A DNA stretch of 64,000 bases from Phycisphaerales bacterium (GTDB lineage: Bacteria > Planctomycetota > Phycisphaerae > Phycisphaerales > UBA1924). The notes beneath the pieces are model-generated. The model saw nothing but the letters and a program-made list of their open reading frames with translations, did no database searches and was not told the origin of the DNA. Location: positions 62,001 to 126,000 of the forward strand of contig JADLFW010000004.1 of the NCBI GenBank assembly GCA_020849615.1. The letters run 5' to 3'. Made by a program: the position numbers and the translations under genes. Positions within the stretch are counted from its first letter, which is position 1; every line of letters begins with the position of its first letter. Below are positions 52,840 to 62,236 of this stretch, piece after piece.

Positions 52840-52872
52840 GTTCGCCGCTTGGTTGCTCCGCCACTTTCTCCG

Positions 52873-54270
52873 TCAACAGCCCGCATCGTAGAAGTTGAGG
52901 AACTCGAGATAGTCGGCAAAGTCGACCACGCCATCACCGGAGAGGTCGGCCCGCGGGTCGAGGCTGTCGTAGAGGTTGAGGAAGTCGAGATAGTCGGCGA
53001 AATCGACCACGCCATCGCCCGTGAAATCGGCCCGGCAGGCGTGGAGACCCGTGAACATGTACACCGCGCCGCGGTTGGTCTGGTAGAACGGGCCCGCGAT
53101 GGCGGCGCGATCGCCGGCCACCGCCAGCCGCCACCCGAAGTTGGTGTTGCCCCCGTCGGAGGCGGTGAGCGTGCGGTCGTAGGACCACGCGCCCGCCGTC
53201 TCGCGGTAGATGTAGGCTGCACCGACGCGCGTGCCCGGGTTGGCGAGGTGGGCGCCGACCAGCACCGTCTGGCCCCGCACCGCGACATCGCAGCCGAATC
53301 GATCAACGGCTTCCGGGGCCGGTGAGACCAGCCGGGCCGCCTCGGCCCACTCCCCGCCCGCGCCGGCCCGGAAGACGTACGCGGCGCCCGCCTCATTGAG
53401 GCCGGAGTGGTCGTGGCGTTCCGCGCCGACGATCACGGTTCCGCCGTTGATGGACACACAGCCTCCGAACAGAGACCCATCGCCGGGGTCGGACGCGATG
53501 AGCTTGTCAACTTCGGTCCAGGCCCCGCCCGCGCGGGAGAAGATGTACGCCGCACCCGGGTCGGCCCGGTCCGAGTGGTCATCATCGATCGCGCCGACCA
53601 CGGCGGTGTCGCCCTCGAAGTCGATCGAGCTGCCGAAGTTGTCATCGAAGTCGGCATCCGAGGCACTGAACGAGCCCGTGCGGGTCCACGTGCCCGCATC
53701 GCGGTGGTAGACCAGAACCTCACCCGCGAGCGCGACGCCGCCATGTGTGGCGCCGTTGGAACCGATGAGCAGGTCATCGCCCCGCAGGGCGACCGCCACG
53801 CCGAAGTTGCCGGAGTTCTCGGGAGAGGGCGGGGCCAGTCGCTGGATGAAGGTCCAGGTGCCCGCAACCCGCTCATAGAGATAGACCGCGCCTGCGTTGG
53901 TGAGCGGGAGATCATCCTCGCCCGGCGCGCCGATGGCGATGCGGTCGCCATCAACGGCGACCTGGACGCCGAACCCCGAGCCCTCCTTCAGGATGGGCGG
54001 AAGCAGCCGGGCGGTCTGCTGCCAGCGGTCGCCCGCCCGCTCGAACACGAACGCCCGGCCCGGCTGCGACACCCCGGAGAAGGTGCTGAAGGGCGCCCCG
54101 GCGACGAGCGTCGCGCCGTCGAAGGCGATGCCGTAGCCGAAGATGTCGCTGGTGAGCGGATCGGCGGGGGTGAGGCGCTGCTCCTCGACCTGGGCTGCGC
54201 ACGGCCCGGCCGCGAAGGACAGCGCCAGCGCGCAGCGCCGCAGGCGGACGGATGGGCCCATCGGGTTCAT
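52873..54270 (-). CDS. Secreted FG-GAP-type propeller with Cys-terminal dockerin-like tag
   Basis: A 465-residue exported protein with a signal peptide ending CAA-Q (about residue 26). It has six or seven integrin-like blades of the form FGYGIAFDGATLVAGAPF...GRAFVFERAGDRWQQTARL, FGVAVALRGDDLLIGS and FGSSIDFEGDTAVVGA...GAAYIFSRAGGAWTEVDKL. The tag (DFTGDGVVDFADYLDFLN, DLSGDGVVDFADYLEFLN) ends FYDAGC. GGAG lies before the ATG at 54270. Such propellers usually bind proteins or polysaccharides; no enzyme motif is seen. Confidence 0.86.
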   Translation of the reverse strand: MNPMGPSVRLRRCALALSFAAGPCAAQVEEQRLTPADPLTSDIFGYGIAFDGATLVAGAPFSTFSGVSQPGRAFVFERAGDRWQQTARLLPPILKEGSGFGVQVAVDGDRIAIGAPGEDDLPLTNAGAVYLYERVAGTWTFIQRLAPPSPENSGNFGVAVALRGDDLLIGSNGATHGGVALAGEVLVYHRDAGTWTRTGSFSASDADFDDNFGSSIDFEGDTAVVGAIDDDHSDRADPGAAYIFSRAGGAWTEVDKLIASDPGDGSLFGGCVSINGGTVIVGAERHDHSGLNEAGAAYVFRAGAGGEWAEAARLVSPAPEAVDRFGCDVAVRGQTVLVGAHLANPGTRVGAAYIYRETAGAWSYDRTLTASDGGNTNFGWRLAVAGDRAAIAGPFYQTNRGAVYMFTGLHACRADFTGDGVVDFADYLDFLNLYDSLDPRADLSGDGVVDFADYLEFLNFYDAGC

Positions 54271-54428
54271 GGCTCGGTTCTCCGTTCCCTTCGCGTTTCG
54301 ATCTTCCGCGGCCCGGAACCTCCGGGCCAGCGCCCACCCGCCCGGCGCATACCGGCGACCGGGTTCGGGGTTGCGGGCCCGGCCCAGCCAGCCCAGCCCG
54401 GTCCGGACGGCCCGGCGGCGCAAAGAAA

Positions 54429-54451
54429 ACGGCGCGGCCGGGCCGCGCCGT
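54429..54451 (-). terminator. Terminator of the ASPIC/UnbV gene
   Basis: Eleven-pair stem ACGGCGCGGCC / GGCCGCGCCGT with TTTTCTTTG on the minus strand, 92 nt after the stop at 54543. Confidence 0.75.
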
Positions 54452-54542
54452 GGGGCTGATCGAACGGGAACTGCGCCCCCGCGGGGGCCGCTCACGTTGT
54501 CACACGACTTCTCCGAAGCTCTTCTGCTTCATTGCTTCCAAC

Positions 54543-56240
54543 TCAGCAGCCGGCGTCGTAGAAGTTGAGGAAATCGAGATAGTCGGCGAAGTCGACTATG
54601 CCATCGCCGTTGTAGTCAACACTGGCATCGCCCGCGTCGTAGCGGTTGAGGAACTCCAGGTAATCGCTGAAATCCACGAGCCCATCGCCCGTCAGGTCCG
54701 CCGGGCAGTAGGAGATCGTGACCGTCTGGTCGGCGGCCAGGGTGAGCGAAGTCTCGCGGCCGTTGGGCCAGACGACCCGCACGCCGGCGCTGGTGGCGCT
54801 GCCGAGCCCGGCATGGACGGACTGCTCACCGGTCGAGAGGTAGTTGCAGCCGTTGTCGATGTAGTGAATGGTCTCGCCCAGCGAGCCGGTGATGTAGACC
54901 TTGGCGTTGATGCCGCCGGGGGCGAGGCGGGCATCGCGGCTGGTGTCGAGGAAGACGCGCAGCCAGCGCCCGGTGCCCGTGCTGACGTTGCGGAAGAGGC
55001 GGATCGGGCCGCTGTTGACGGTCATGGCGATGTCGGGCCGGCCGTCGTTGTCGTAGTCGAGGCGGACGAGACCGCGGCCCTCGCCGGTGGGGTTGGTCAG
55101 GCCGCAGCCCGGGACCACCTGGGTGAACGAGCCGCCCTGGTTGATGAAGACGTGGCTGTCCTCCCCGATGTGCGGATCGGTGGGGAAGCCGTTGGTGGCG
55201 ACGATGTCCATCCGCCCGTCGAGGTTGAGGTCGACGGCGGTGGTGCCCCAGCCCCAGCCGCCATCGCGGACACCCTGGGACAGCCCGACCTCGTTGTACA
55301 CGTGGCCGCCCTGGTTGAGATAGAGCATGTTGCCGGTGCGGGAGAGGGCCGGGTTGTAGATCGAGGTGACGTACCAGTCGAAGCGGCCGTCGTTGTTGAA
55401 GTCGGCGGCGGTCTCGCCCATGCCATTGTTCTCGAGGCCCGTGCCCGTGGAGGTCGTGATGTCAGTGAACGTGCCATTGCCGTTGTTGCGGAAGTAGACG
55501 CTGGTGTAGAAGTCGCTGGCGACGATCAGCTCCGGGTAGGTGTCCCCGTCCATGTCGAGGAAGCGCGGGCTGAACCCGAAGATCTGGGCGGCGGCCTTGG
55601 CCAGGACCGGGGCGCCGGTGACATCGGTGAACGTGCCGTTGCCGTTGTTGCGGAAGAGCCGCGGCCCGGCGAGCGGATCGCTCCAGGAGCCGGTGGCGAT
55701 GTCGAGATCGCCGTCGAGGTCGTAGTCGCCGAAGGTGGCGCCCCACGCGTCCGGGCCGTTGGGCGAGCCCCGCACCCCCGCCGCGGCGGCGACATCGGTG
55801 AAGGTGCCGTCGCCGTTGTTGCGGTAGAGCTTGTTCTGCAGCATCTGCGGGCCCGCGCCGCGCGGCCCGTAGCTGGTGACGTAGATGTCGGGCCAGCCGT
55901 CCTTGTTGTAGTCGCCGACCGCGGCGCCGCCGCCGACGTGGCTGGCGGCGACGTTGTACGGGCCCGCCTGGTCGGTGAAGGTACCGCCGCCGCTGTTGAT
56001 GAACAGGCAGTCGGCCGTGGCGCCGCCCGAGAGGTAGAAGATGTCCTGGCGGCCGTCGCGGTTGAAGTCCCCCACCGCCAGGCCCGCGTGCATGACCGAC
56101 ACCGGCACATCGGCGGGGAAGGAGTGCGACCGGTTCAGCCCGGCCGCCACGGTCACATCCGTGAACTGGACCTGGGCCGAGGCGGCCGAGCCGCACACCG
56201 ACAGGATCGCCAACGCCCCCATCATCCGCTTCGCTTGCAT
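54543..56240 (-). CDS. Secreted VCBS/FG-GAP and ASPIC/UnbV protein with dockerin-like tag
   Basis: A 565-residue exported protein. The signal peptide ends ASA-Q (about residue 22). Calcium-type FG-GAP/VCBS repeats are clear: VGDFNRDGRQDIFYLSGG, VGDYNKDGWPDIYVTSYG, FGDYDLDGDLDIATGSW, AADFNNDGRFDWYVTS and RLDYDNDGRPDIAMTVN, each followed by LFRNNGNGTFTDVT-like strands. An ASPIC/UnbV domain follows (YITGSLGETIHYIDNG, GVRVVWPNGRETSL). The tag (DLTGDGLVDFSDYLEFLN, DYNGDGIVDFADYLDFLN) ends FYDAGC. AAGGAGA lies before the ATG at 56240. Likely adhesive or structural. Confidence 0.9.
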   Translation of the reverse strand: MQAKRMMGALAILSVCGSAASAQVQFTDVTVAAGLNRSHSFPADVPVSVMHAGLAVGDFNRDGRQDIFYLSGGATADCLFINSGGGTFTDQAGPYNVAASHVGGGAAVGDYNKDGWPDIYVTSYGPRGAGPQMLQNKLYRNNGDGTFTDVAAAAGVRGSPNGPDAWGATFGDYDLDGDLDIATGSWSDPLAGPRLFRNNGNGTFTDVTGAPVLAKAAAQIFGFSPRFLDMDGDTYPELIVASDFYTSVYFRNNGNGTFTDITTSTGTGLENNGMGETAADFNNDGRFDWYVTSIYNPALSRTGNMLYLNQGGHVYNEVGLSQGVRDGGWGWGTTAVDLNLDGRMDIVATNGFPTDPHIGEDSHVFINQGGSFTQVVPGCGLTNPTGEGRGLVRLDYDNDGRPDIAMTVNSGPIRLFRNVSTGTGRWLRVFLDTSRDARLAPGGINAKVYITGSLGETIHYIDNGCNYLSTGEQSVHAGLGSATSAGVRVVWPNGRETSLTLAADQTVTISYCPADLTGDGLVDFSDYLEFLNRYDAGDASVDYNGDGIVDFADYLDFLNFYDAGC

Positions 56241-56771
56241 GATCCGTCTCCTTGCCGTCGGGCGGCCGGGCCGACAAGGCCCTCGCCCTGTTGCCTGAAC
56301 GCGCCGTCGTCCACACGGACGAACGGTGAACACAAGGAGCCCCTGAGCGCAGAGTCAGCGCATTACCGCTTCCGGCCGTGCGCCATCACCTGCTGAACGA
56401 ATCACACCCCGGGACCTCCCAATCGAGACCCCCACGATACCGATGGGGCGGCGCCCGGTGCCAGCCCAAATTGAAGCCCGGTCCGGGGTCGCGCCGTGGC
56501 GGGCTGCGCAACCGGCGCTTCGGGCGCGACTTGCGAACTTCGCCACGGCGCGCGGATTCCCGGGGCCGCCGGAATCCGGGGGAGCGCGGCATCAACGGCC
56601 CACCCCTCTAGGAGCCGGAACTCCCTGTCCGTATGATCGGTATAGACCGTGCCCGCGGCTCTTGGTGCGCGCTCGCCGCAACTCACCGCCCACGTTCAAG
56701 ATAGGTAAGCCCGAACATTCAGCACGAAGGCCCGGTTGCCCGGTGCTGAACGACCCTGACGGAGCACTTCC
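56241..56771. other. Divergent promoter region of two tagged-protein genes
   Basis: 531 nt with no gene. TATGAT (56633-56638) and TATAGA (about 56641) are candidate -10 boxes for the rightward gene. An inverted repeat TTCAGCAC / GTGCTGAA (56719-56726 and 56744-56751) lies 20-53 nt before its ATG and could fold over the 5' leader. GATTCC / GGAATC flank 56557-56579. Confidence 0.4.
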
Positions 56772-59700
56772 ATGATCGCCCGCCCGCTCATCCGCGCCTC
56801 CCTGACCCTTTCCGCCGGGGCGCTGATCGCCGCCGTGATGGCGTGCCAGTCTTCGCCGCGCACCACCACCGGAACCGGGGGTGCGCTGGTGGATGCGCGG
56901 GGGACGAACCTGGACCAGGTGCCCTTGGCGATTTGGCGGCCCGGCGACCCGGAACCGAAGGCGGACCGGGGTGAGGAGAAGGAAGAGGATGGCAGCCCGC
57001 GCCGCGAGATGGGTCCGCCGCCGCCGGGGTACTGGCGGATCGTGGGTGATGAGGTGCCGGACTGGAAGCCGGACGGGGCGGGGCAGCGGTCGGGCCCGCT
57101 GGACTGGGTGTTCATCGGCCCGGAGCCGATCAAGGAGGAGTACTGGTCGGGGAACGGGGATGCCTCGGGGCGGGTGGTGTCGATCGCGCCGCACCCGGTT
57201 GATCCGCTGATCGCGTACATCGGGTCGGCATCGGGCGGGGTGTGGAAGACGGTGGATGCGGGGGAGACCTGGACCCCGATCACGGACCAGCTGGCGAGCC
57301 TGAACCAGGGTGTGGTCGCGGTGAGCCTTTCGAACCCCGACACGGTGATGGTGGCGACGGGCGAGTACACGACGGGCTCCACGGGCGCGGGCGTCTTCCG
57401 CTCCGATGATGCCGGGGCGACGTGGGCGCGGATCGGGTCATCTTCCGAGGCGGGGTCGCGCTGCTCGGGCCTGGCGATCCACCCGCTGAACCCGGACATC
57501 GTCCACGTCACGAGCACGCTGGGCTACCGGCGGACGCTGGATGCGGGGGAGACCTGGGGCGGCGCGACATCCGGGCTGCCCGCGGGCGACTGCTCGAGCC
57601 TGGTCATGGACCCGCAGAACCCGGATGTGATCTACGTGGCCCGGCGGAGCGACGGGATCTACCGCTCGGCGGATGCGGGTGTCTCGTTCGCGCGCCTGGG
57701 CGGGGGGCTGCCGACGGCGGGGTTCACGCGGATTGTGATGGCGATCGCGCCGTCGGACCCGACGGTGCTGTACGCGGCGTTCATCAACTTCTCGGCCGGG
57801 CTGGAGGGCCTGTACAAGACGACCTCGTCGGGGTCATCGTGGCAGAAGCTGACCGCCACGCCCAACTTCCCGACGCCGCAGGGGTGGTACGACTGCTTCG
57901 TGGGCGTCGATCCGACGGACCCCGAGACGGTGTACTGCGGGGGTGTCTCGCCCGACTACGGCGAGGGCGGGGTGATCAAGACGGTCGACGGCGGCGCCTC
58001 GTGGTTCGACATCACCAAGTACCCGACGGGGTGGATCCACCCGGACATGCACGCGGTGGCGTTCGGCCCGACCGGCACGGTGTGGATCGGCTGCGATGGC
58101 GGCGTGTGGAAGAGCGATGTGCAGGGGCTGTCGTTCGTGAACTGCAACGCGACGCTGCAGGTGACGCAGCACTATCACGTGGCGCTGCATCCGAGTGATC
58201 CCAACCTGATCCTGGGGGGCACGCAGGACAACGGCACGCCCGGCAAGTTCGATGCGACGCTGGAGTGGCCGCAGATCGTGGAGGGCGACGGCGGCTTCGC
58301 GGCCTTCGACTTCCAGGAGCCGACGCGGTTCTATACGACGTACGTCTACCTCAGCACGTTCCGGATCACGCCCTCGGGGCTCGACGACATCACGGGGCCG
58401 TGGGGCTTTCCGCCGACCGAGACGGTGAACTTCATCGCGCCGCTGGTGATCGACCCCAACGACGCCAACACGCTCCTGGGCGGGACGTGGCGGGTGTGGC
58501 GGACGCAGGATGCCCGCACGGGGGCAACGTGGGCGAGCATCTCGGACGCGAAGTTCGACCCGGGCGATCCGCTGAATGCGATCGCGGTCGCGCCCGGGTC
58601 CTCGGACACCATCTACGCGGGCAGCTCGGCGGGCCGCGTGCTGGTGACGCGGGATGCGGGGAGCTGGCTGGACCGGTCGGAGGGGCTGCCGGTGGGTGAA
58701 GTGAGCGACATCGTGGTGCAGCCCGGGTCTCCCGGGACGGCCTACGTCGCCTACTTCCTGGCCACGGGCCCGCGCATCCTGAAGACGACCAACTTCGGCG
58801 AAGACTGGGTTGATGCGAGCGCCGGGCTGCCGATCGGCCCGCGCATCACCGCGCTGGCGATCGACTGGGGTGTCACGCCGCCGACGCTGCTGGCGGGGAC
58901 GGGCTCGGGGATCTACAGCTCGTACGACGGCGGGGCCACGTGGACGCGCGACGGCGCGGAGTTTCCCAACGTCAACGTCGGCGACCTGGTGATCAAGGGC
59001 CGGACGATCGTGGCGGCGACGTACGGGCGGGGGATGTGGCGGGCCAACCTGGACGGCGGCGGCGCCTGCGAGGCGCCGGCGGTGGTGACGCAGCCCGAGT
59101 CCGCGCACGCGTGCATCGGTCAGACGGTGACGCTCTCGGTCGAGGCCAGCGGCACCTCGCTGGTGTACGAGTGGCGCAGGTCCGGCGTCCCGGTGCCGGG
59201 CGGATCGTCCCCGACACTGGTCTTCGAGACGCTCGACGCCGGGGATGAGGGTGTGTACTCCTGCCACATCACCAACGAGTGCGGCGTGGCCGATTCGGAC
59301 AGCGTGAGCGTGACGGTCGACAACCTGTCGGTGGTGGCGCAGCCCCAGAACATCGCGGTCTGCGACGGGACCACCATCGCGTTCTTCACGTTCGATGTGG
59401 ACGGGGCCGGGCCCATCACCTACCAGTGGCGCCACAACGGGATCGACATCCCCGGGGCCACCAGCGCCACGCTGGCGCTGTTCGCGCCCGGGCCCGACGA
59501 TGCGGGCGTGTACGTGTGCGTGGCTTCCAACTCGTGCGGGGACCTGGTCTCCAACCCCGCGAGCCTGGCGATCCTGACCGGGCCGACGATCCTCTACACC
59601 TTGCCGGGCCCGTGCACGCTGGCGCCCGGCACCTCGGTCACGCTCTCGGTGGAGGCGACCGGGACGGAGCCGCTGCAGTACCAGTGGCTGCTGGATGGGG

Positions 59701-59990
59701 AGGCGATCCCCGGGGCGACTACCGACACGTACGTCGTGCCGGTGCTCACGATCGGGGCGAGCTATTCGGTGGCGGTGACCAACACGTGCGGGTCAGTCAC
59801 GGCGCAGATCCCGCTGGTGATCGGGTGCGCGGCGGACCTCAACCGGGACGGCGTCGTGGACTTCATCGATTACCTGGAGTTCCTGAACTTCTACGACAGC
59901 CTCGACCCGGCGGCGGACATCAACTGCGACGGGGTGATCGATTTCGGCGACTACCTGGAGTTCCTGAACCACTTCGATGCGGGGTGCTAG
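56772..59990 (+). CDS. Sortilin/BNR-type propeller lipoprotein with Ig-like domains and dockerin-like tag
   Basis: A 1072-residue exported protein. The N-terminus has a lipobox-like AAVMAC (Cys about 25), predicting a lipoprotein. BNR/VPS10-like repeats follow (SGGVWKTVDAGETWTPI, GVFRSDDAGATWARI, GIYRSADAGVSFARLG, GIYSSYDGGATWTRDG), about residues 110-765. Three Ig-like domains come next (YEWRRSGVPVPGGSSP, YQWRHNGIDIPGATSA, YQWLLDGEAIPGATTD). The tag (DLNRDGVVDFIDYLEFLN, DINCDGVIDFGDYLEFLN) ends HFDAGC. The gene starts at 56772, has a weak ribosome-binding site (GGAGCACTTCC) and is followed by a terminator. Similar propellers bind glycans or hydrolyse them; no catalytic Asp box enzyme can be named. 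Confidence 0.9.
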   Translation: MIARPLIRASLTLSAGALIAAVMACQSSPRTTTGTGGALVDARGTNLDQVPLAIWRPGDPEPKADRGEEKEEDGSPRREMGPPPPGYWRIVGDEVPDWKPDGAGQRSGPLDWVFIGPEPIKEEYWSGNGDASGRVVSIAPHPVDPLIAYIGSASGGVWKTVDAGETWTPITDQLASLNQGVVAVSLSNPDTVMVATGEYTTGSTGAGVFRSDDAGATWARIGSSSEAGSRCSGLAIHPLNPDIVHVTSTLGYRRTLDAGETWGGATSGLPAGDCSSLVMDPQNPDVIYVARRSDGIYRSADAGVSFARLGGGLPTAGFTRIVMAIAPSDPTVLYAAFINFSAGLEGLYKTTSSGSSWQKLTATPNFPTPQGWYDCFVGVDPTDPETVYCGGVSPDYGEGGVIKTVDGGASWFDITKYPTGWIHPDMHAVAFGPTGTVWIGCDGGVWKSDVQGLSFVNCNATLQVTQHYHVALHPSDPNLILGGTQDNGTPGKFDATLEWPQIVEGDGGFAAFDFQEPTRFYTTYVYLSTFRITPSGLDDITGPWGFPPTETVNFIAPLVIDPNDANTLLGGTWRVWRTQDARTGATWASISDAKFDPGDPLNAIAVAPGSSDTIYAGSSAGRVLVTRDAGSWLDRSEGLPVGEVSDIVVQPGSPGTAYVAYFLATGPRILKTTNFGEDWVDASAGLPIGPRITALAIDWGVTPPTLLAGTGSGIYSSYDGGATWTRDGAEFPNVNVGDLVIKGRTIVAATYGRGMWRANLDGGGACEAPAVVTQPESAHACIGQTVTLSVEASGTSLVYEWRRSGVPVPGGSSPTLVFETLDAGDEGVYSCHITNECGVADSDSVSVTVDNLSVVAQPQNIAVCDGTTIAFFTFDVDGAGPITYQWRHNGIDIPGATSATLALFAPGPDDAGVYVCVASNSCGDLVSNPASLAILTGPTILYTLPGPCTLAPGTSVTLSVEATGTEPLQYQWLLDGEAIPGATTDTYVVPVLTIGASYSVAVTNTCGSVTAQIPLVIGCAADLNRDGVVDFIDYLEFLNFYDSLDPAADINCDGVIDFGDYLEFLNHFDAGC

Positions 59991-60030
59991 GCCCGGGCCC
60001 GCCCGGGCCGCGTTGAGCCGGTTTCCAACG

Positions 60031-60063
60031 CCCCGGGGCCCGCGCCCCGGGGTTCTTTCCTTT
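60031..60063 (+). terminator. Terminator of the sortilin-like gene
   Basis: Stem CCCCGGGG / CCCCGGGG with a CCCGCG loop, followed by TTCTTTCCTTT. Confidence 0.75.
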
Positions 60064-60196
60064 ATGGGACATTCCGGGCCCGGCGGGGCGAGATTGGCGT
60101 AGGCGCACCCCCGGGGGACCGGGTAGATTGACCGCACCGACCCCCCATCTCGTGGCGGGTTTTCAGGGCTTTGCCCGAGAGCCAGAGGAGTCATCC

Positions 60197-62236
60197 ATGC
60201 CCGTACGCCCGGTCCACCGTTCCGTCATGCATCTGCTCGCGCTGGCGGGCCCGGCCTGCGCGGCCGGCCCGGCCCTGGCCCAGAACGGGGAGGCGTCGGT
60301 CCCGACGCCCGAGCTGCGTTCGCACGATGTGGCGTACCCGCTGGATTCGGGGCTGGTGTCGAACCCGGGGGCCGCGCCGGCGGTGGTGTGGTCGGCCAAC
60401 GTGGTGGTGCCGGATGCGTCGTGGCTGCGGCTGTTCTTCGAGACGGTCGACCTGGCGGGGGACCCGACGGACGGCACCGGGGCGTACCTCCTGATCACCT
60501 CGCTGATCGACGGCGGGACGCAGCGGCTGGACGGGGTCTCGGCGCTGCAGTGGCAGCGTTCGACGGCGTATTTCAACGGCGAGGCGTTGACGATCCAGCT
60601 GGTGGCGCCGGCCCGGGCCGGGGCGAGCCGGGTCGTGCTGCGGACGGCGGTCGCGGGCGAGCCGCCGCTGCTGCCGCGGTCGATCTGCGGGACGTCGGAC
60701 AACCGGGTGCTTTCGAGCGATCCGCGCAACGCGCGGCTGATGCCGGTGGGCTGCACGGCGTGGCTGATCAATGATGTGAACCACCAGTTCCTGACGGCGG
60801 GGCACTGCGGCCCGTCGGCGGGGCAGGTGGTGCAGTTCAACGTGCCGCTCTCGAGCGCGGGCGGGGGGACGATCAATCCGCCGCCAGAGGACCAGTACTA
60901 CGTGGAAGGATCGTCGGCCTCGGCGACGAGCGGGGGCATCGGGTTCGATGCGGCGTACTTCGGGGTGTACCCCAACTCCAACACCGGGCTGACACCGTAC
61001 CAGCGGCAGGGTTCGGTGTACACGCTGGCGGCGGCGGCGCCGGGCGGCTCGGGGCAGACGATCCGGGTGACGGGGTACGGGACGGTGTCGTCGCCGGTGT
61101 CGCCGACGTGGAACCAGGTGCAGAAGACGCACACGGGCCCGTACGCCGGGCTGTCGGGCACGAACATCCGGTACACGGTGGACACGACCGGCGGCAACTC
61201 GGGCTCGCCGGTGATCCTGGATTCGACGGGTGAGGCGATCGGCGTGCACACGCACGCGGGGTGCACCTCCGGCAGCGGGACATACAACAACGGCACGGCG
61301 ATCCAGTGGGGGACGCTGCAGGGGTACCTGGCGGCGCCCAAGGGCATCTGCAAGTCGGGGATCGGCGCGGTGGCGGGCCCGCTGTTCGTCTCGACCGACC
61401 TGAACAACAACTTCGGCACGGCGAACACGGCGACGGGCCAGTTCGCGAAGGTCTCCCTGGCGCCGGCTCAGATCCACGGGCTGGCGTTCAACCGCAATAT
61501 CGACCGCTTCTACGCTGTCGACAACACCCGCAAGCTGCACGTGGTCAACCCCGACACGGGGGCGTTCACGCTGGTCGGGACGATCTCGGGGACAACGCTG
61601 GTGATCACCGGGCTGGGGTACGACCCCGGCGCGGACATCCTGTACGGGCTGGCGCAGTCCAACGGGCAGCTCTTCAGCATCAACACCGCGTCCGCGGCGG
61701 CGACGGCCATCGGCGCTCCGGCCGGAAATACGGTCGGCGGCATCGACTACGACGCGACGAACAACATCCTGTACGGGCTGGCCGACCTGACGGGCGGCAC
61801 CCGGCTCTTCAGGATCAGCACCGCGACGGGCGCGCAGACGCTGGTGGGGACGCTGGGCACGGGGATCAACGACTGCAACGGCCTGGCGTGGAACGACCGC
61901 GACGGACTGCTGTACACGATCAACGCGGCCAACGGGCAGCTGCTGCGGATCAACCCCGCGACGGGCGTCGCGACGCTGGTGGGCGCGACCAACGCGCTCT
62001 TCTCCGGCACGGCGGGCGGCACCGGCGTGGGCGCGTACGGCATGGCGGTGCGGCAGATCGCCGTGGCCACGTGCGAGGTCGACCTCAACGGCGACGGCAT
62101 AGTGGACTTTGCCGACTACCTCGAGTTCCTGACCCGTTATGACGCCGCCGATTTGTCGGTCGATTTCAACGGCGACGGGATGGTGGACTTCGCCGATTAC
62201 CTCGAGTTCCTGACGCTGTACGACGCGGGGTGCTGA
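60197..62236 (+). CDS. Secreted trypsin-like protease with propeller and Cys-terminal dockerin-like tag
   Basis: A 679-residue exported protein with a signal peptide ending ALA-Q (about residue 32). The trypsin-fold domain has His in FLTAGHCGP (about residue 203), a candidate Asp in GFDAAYFGVY (about 251) and Ser in TTGGNSGSPVI (about 335), so the triad looks intact. A second region (about 400-620) has repeated strands like LHVVNPDTGAFTLVGTISG, LFSINTASAAATAIG and LFRISTATGAQTLVGTLG, a propeller of DUF4394-like type. The tag (DLNGDGIVDFADYLEFLT, DFNGDGMVDFADYLEFLT) ends LYDAGC. AGAGGAG lies before the ATG at 60197. Substrate unknown. Confidence 0.88.
   Translation: MPVRPVHRSVMHLLALAGPACAAGPALAQNGEASVPTPELRSHDVAYPLDSGLVSNPGAAPAVVWSANVVVPDASWLRLFFETVDLAGDPTDGTGAYLLITSLIDGGTQRLDGVSALQWQRSTAYFNGEALTIQLVAPARAGASRVVLRTAVAGEPPLLPRSICGTSDNRVLSSDPRNARLMPVGCTAWLINDVNHQFLTAGHCGPSAGQVVQFNVPLSSAGGGTINPPPEDQYYVEGSSASATSGGIGFDAAYFGVYPNSNTGLTPYQRQGSVYTLAAAAPGGSGQTIRVTGYGTVSSPVSPTWNQVQKTHTGPYAGLSGTNIRYTVDTTGGNSGSPVILDSTGEAIGVHTHAGCTSGSGTYNNGTAIQWGTLQGYLAAPKGICKSGIGAVAGPLFVSTDLNNNFGTANTATGQFAKVSLAPAQIHGLAFNRNIDRFYAVDNTRKLHVVNPDTGAFTLVGTISGTTLVITGLGYDPGADILYGLAQSNGQLFSINTASAAATAIGAPAGNTVGGIDYDATNNILYGLADLTGGTRLFRISTATGAQTLVGTLGTGINDCNGLAWNDRDGLLYTINAANGQLLRINPATGVATLVGATNALFSGTAGGTGVGAYGMAVRQIAVATCEVDLNGDGIVDFADYLEFLTRYDAADLSVDFNGDGMVDFADYLEFLTLYDAGC

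Noticed and set aside
54252..56396. 714-codon plus-strand open frame
   Set aside because: Antisense to the ASPIC/UnbV gene, whose FG-GAP motifs, signal peptide and tag are unambiguous.
46973..62236. Cellulosome-type system
   Set aside because: Dockerin-like tags are present, but there is no cohesin, scaffoldin or glycoside hydrolase in the window.
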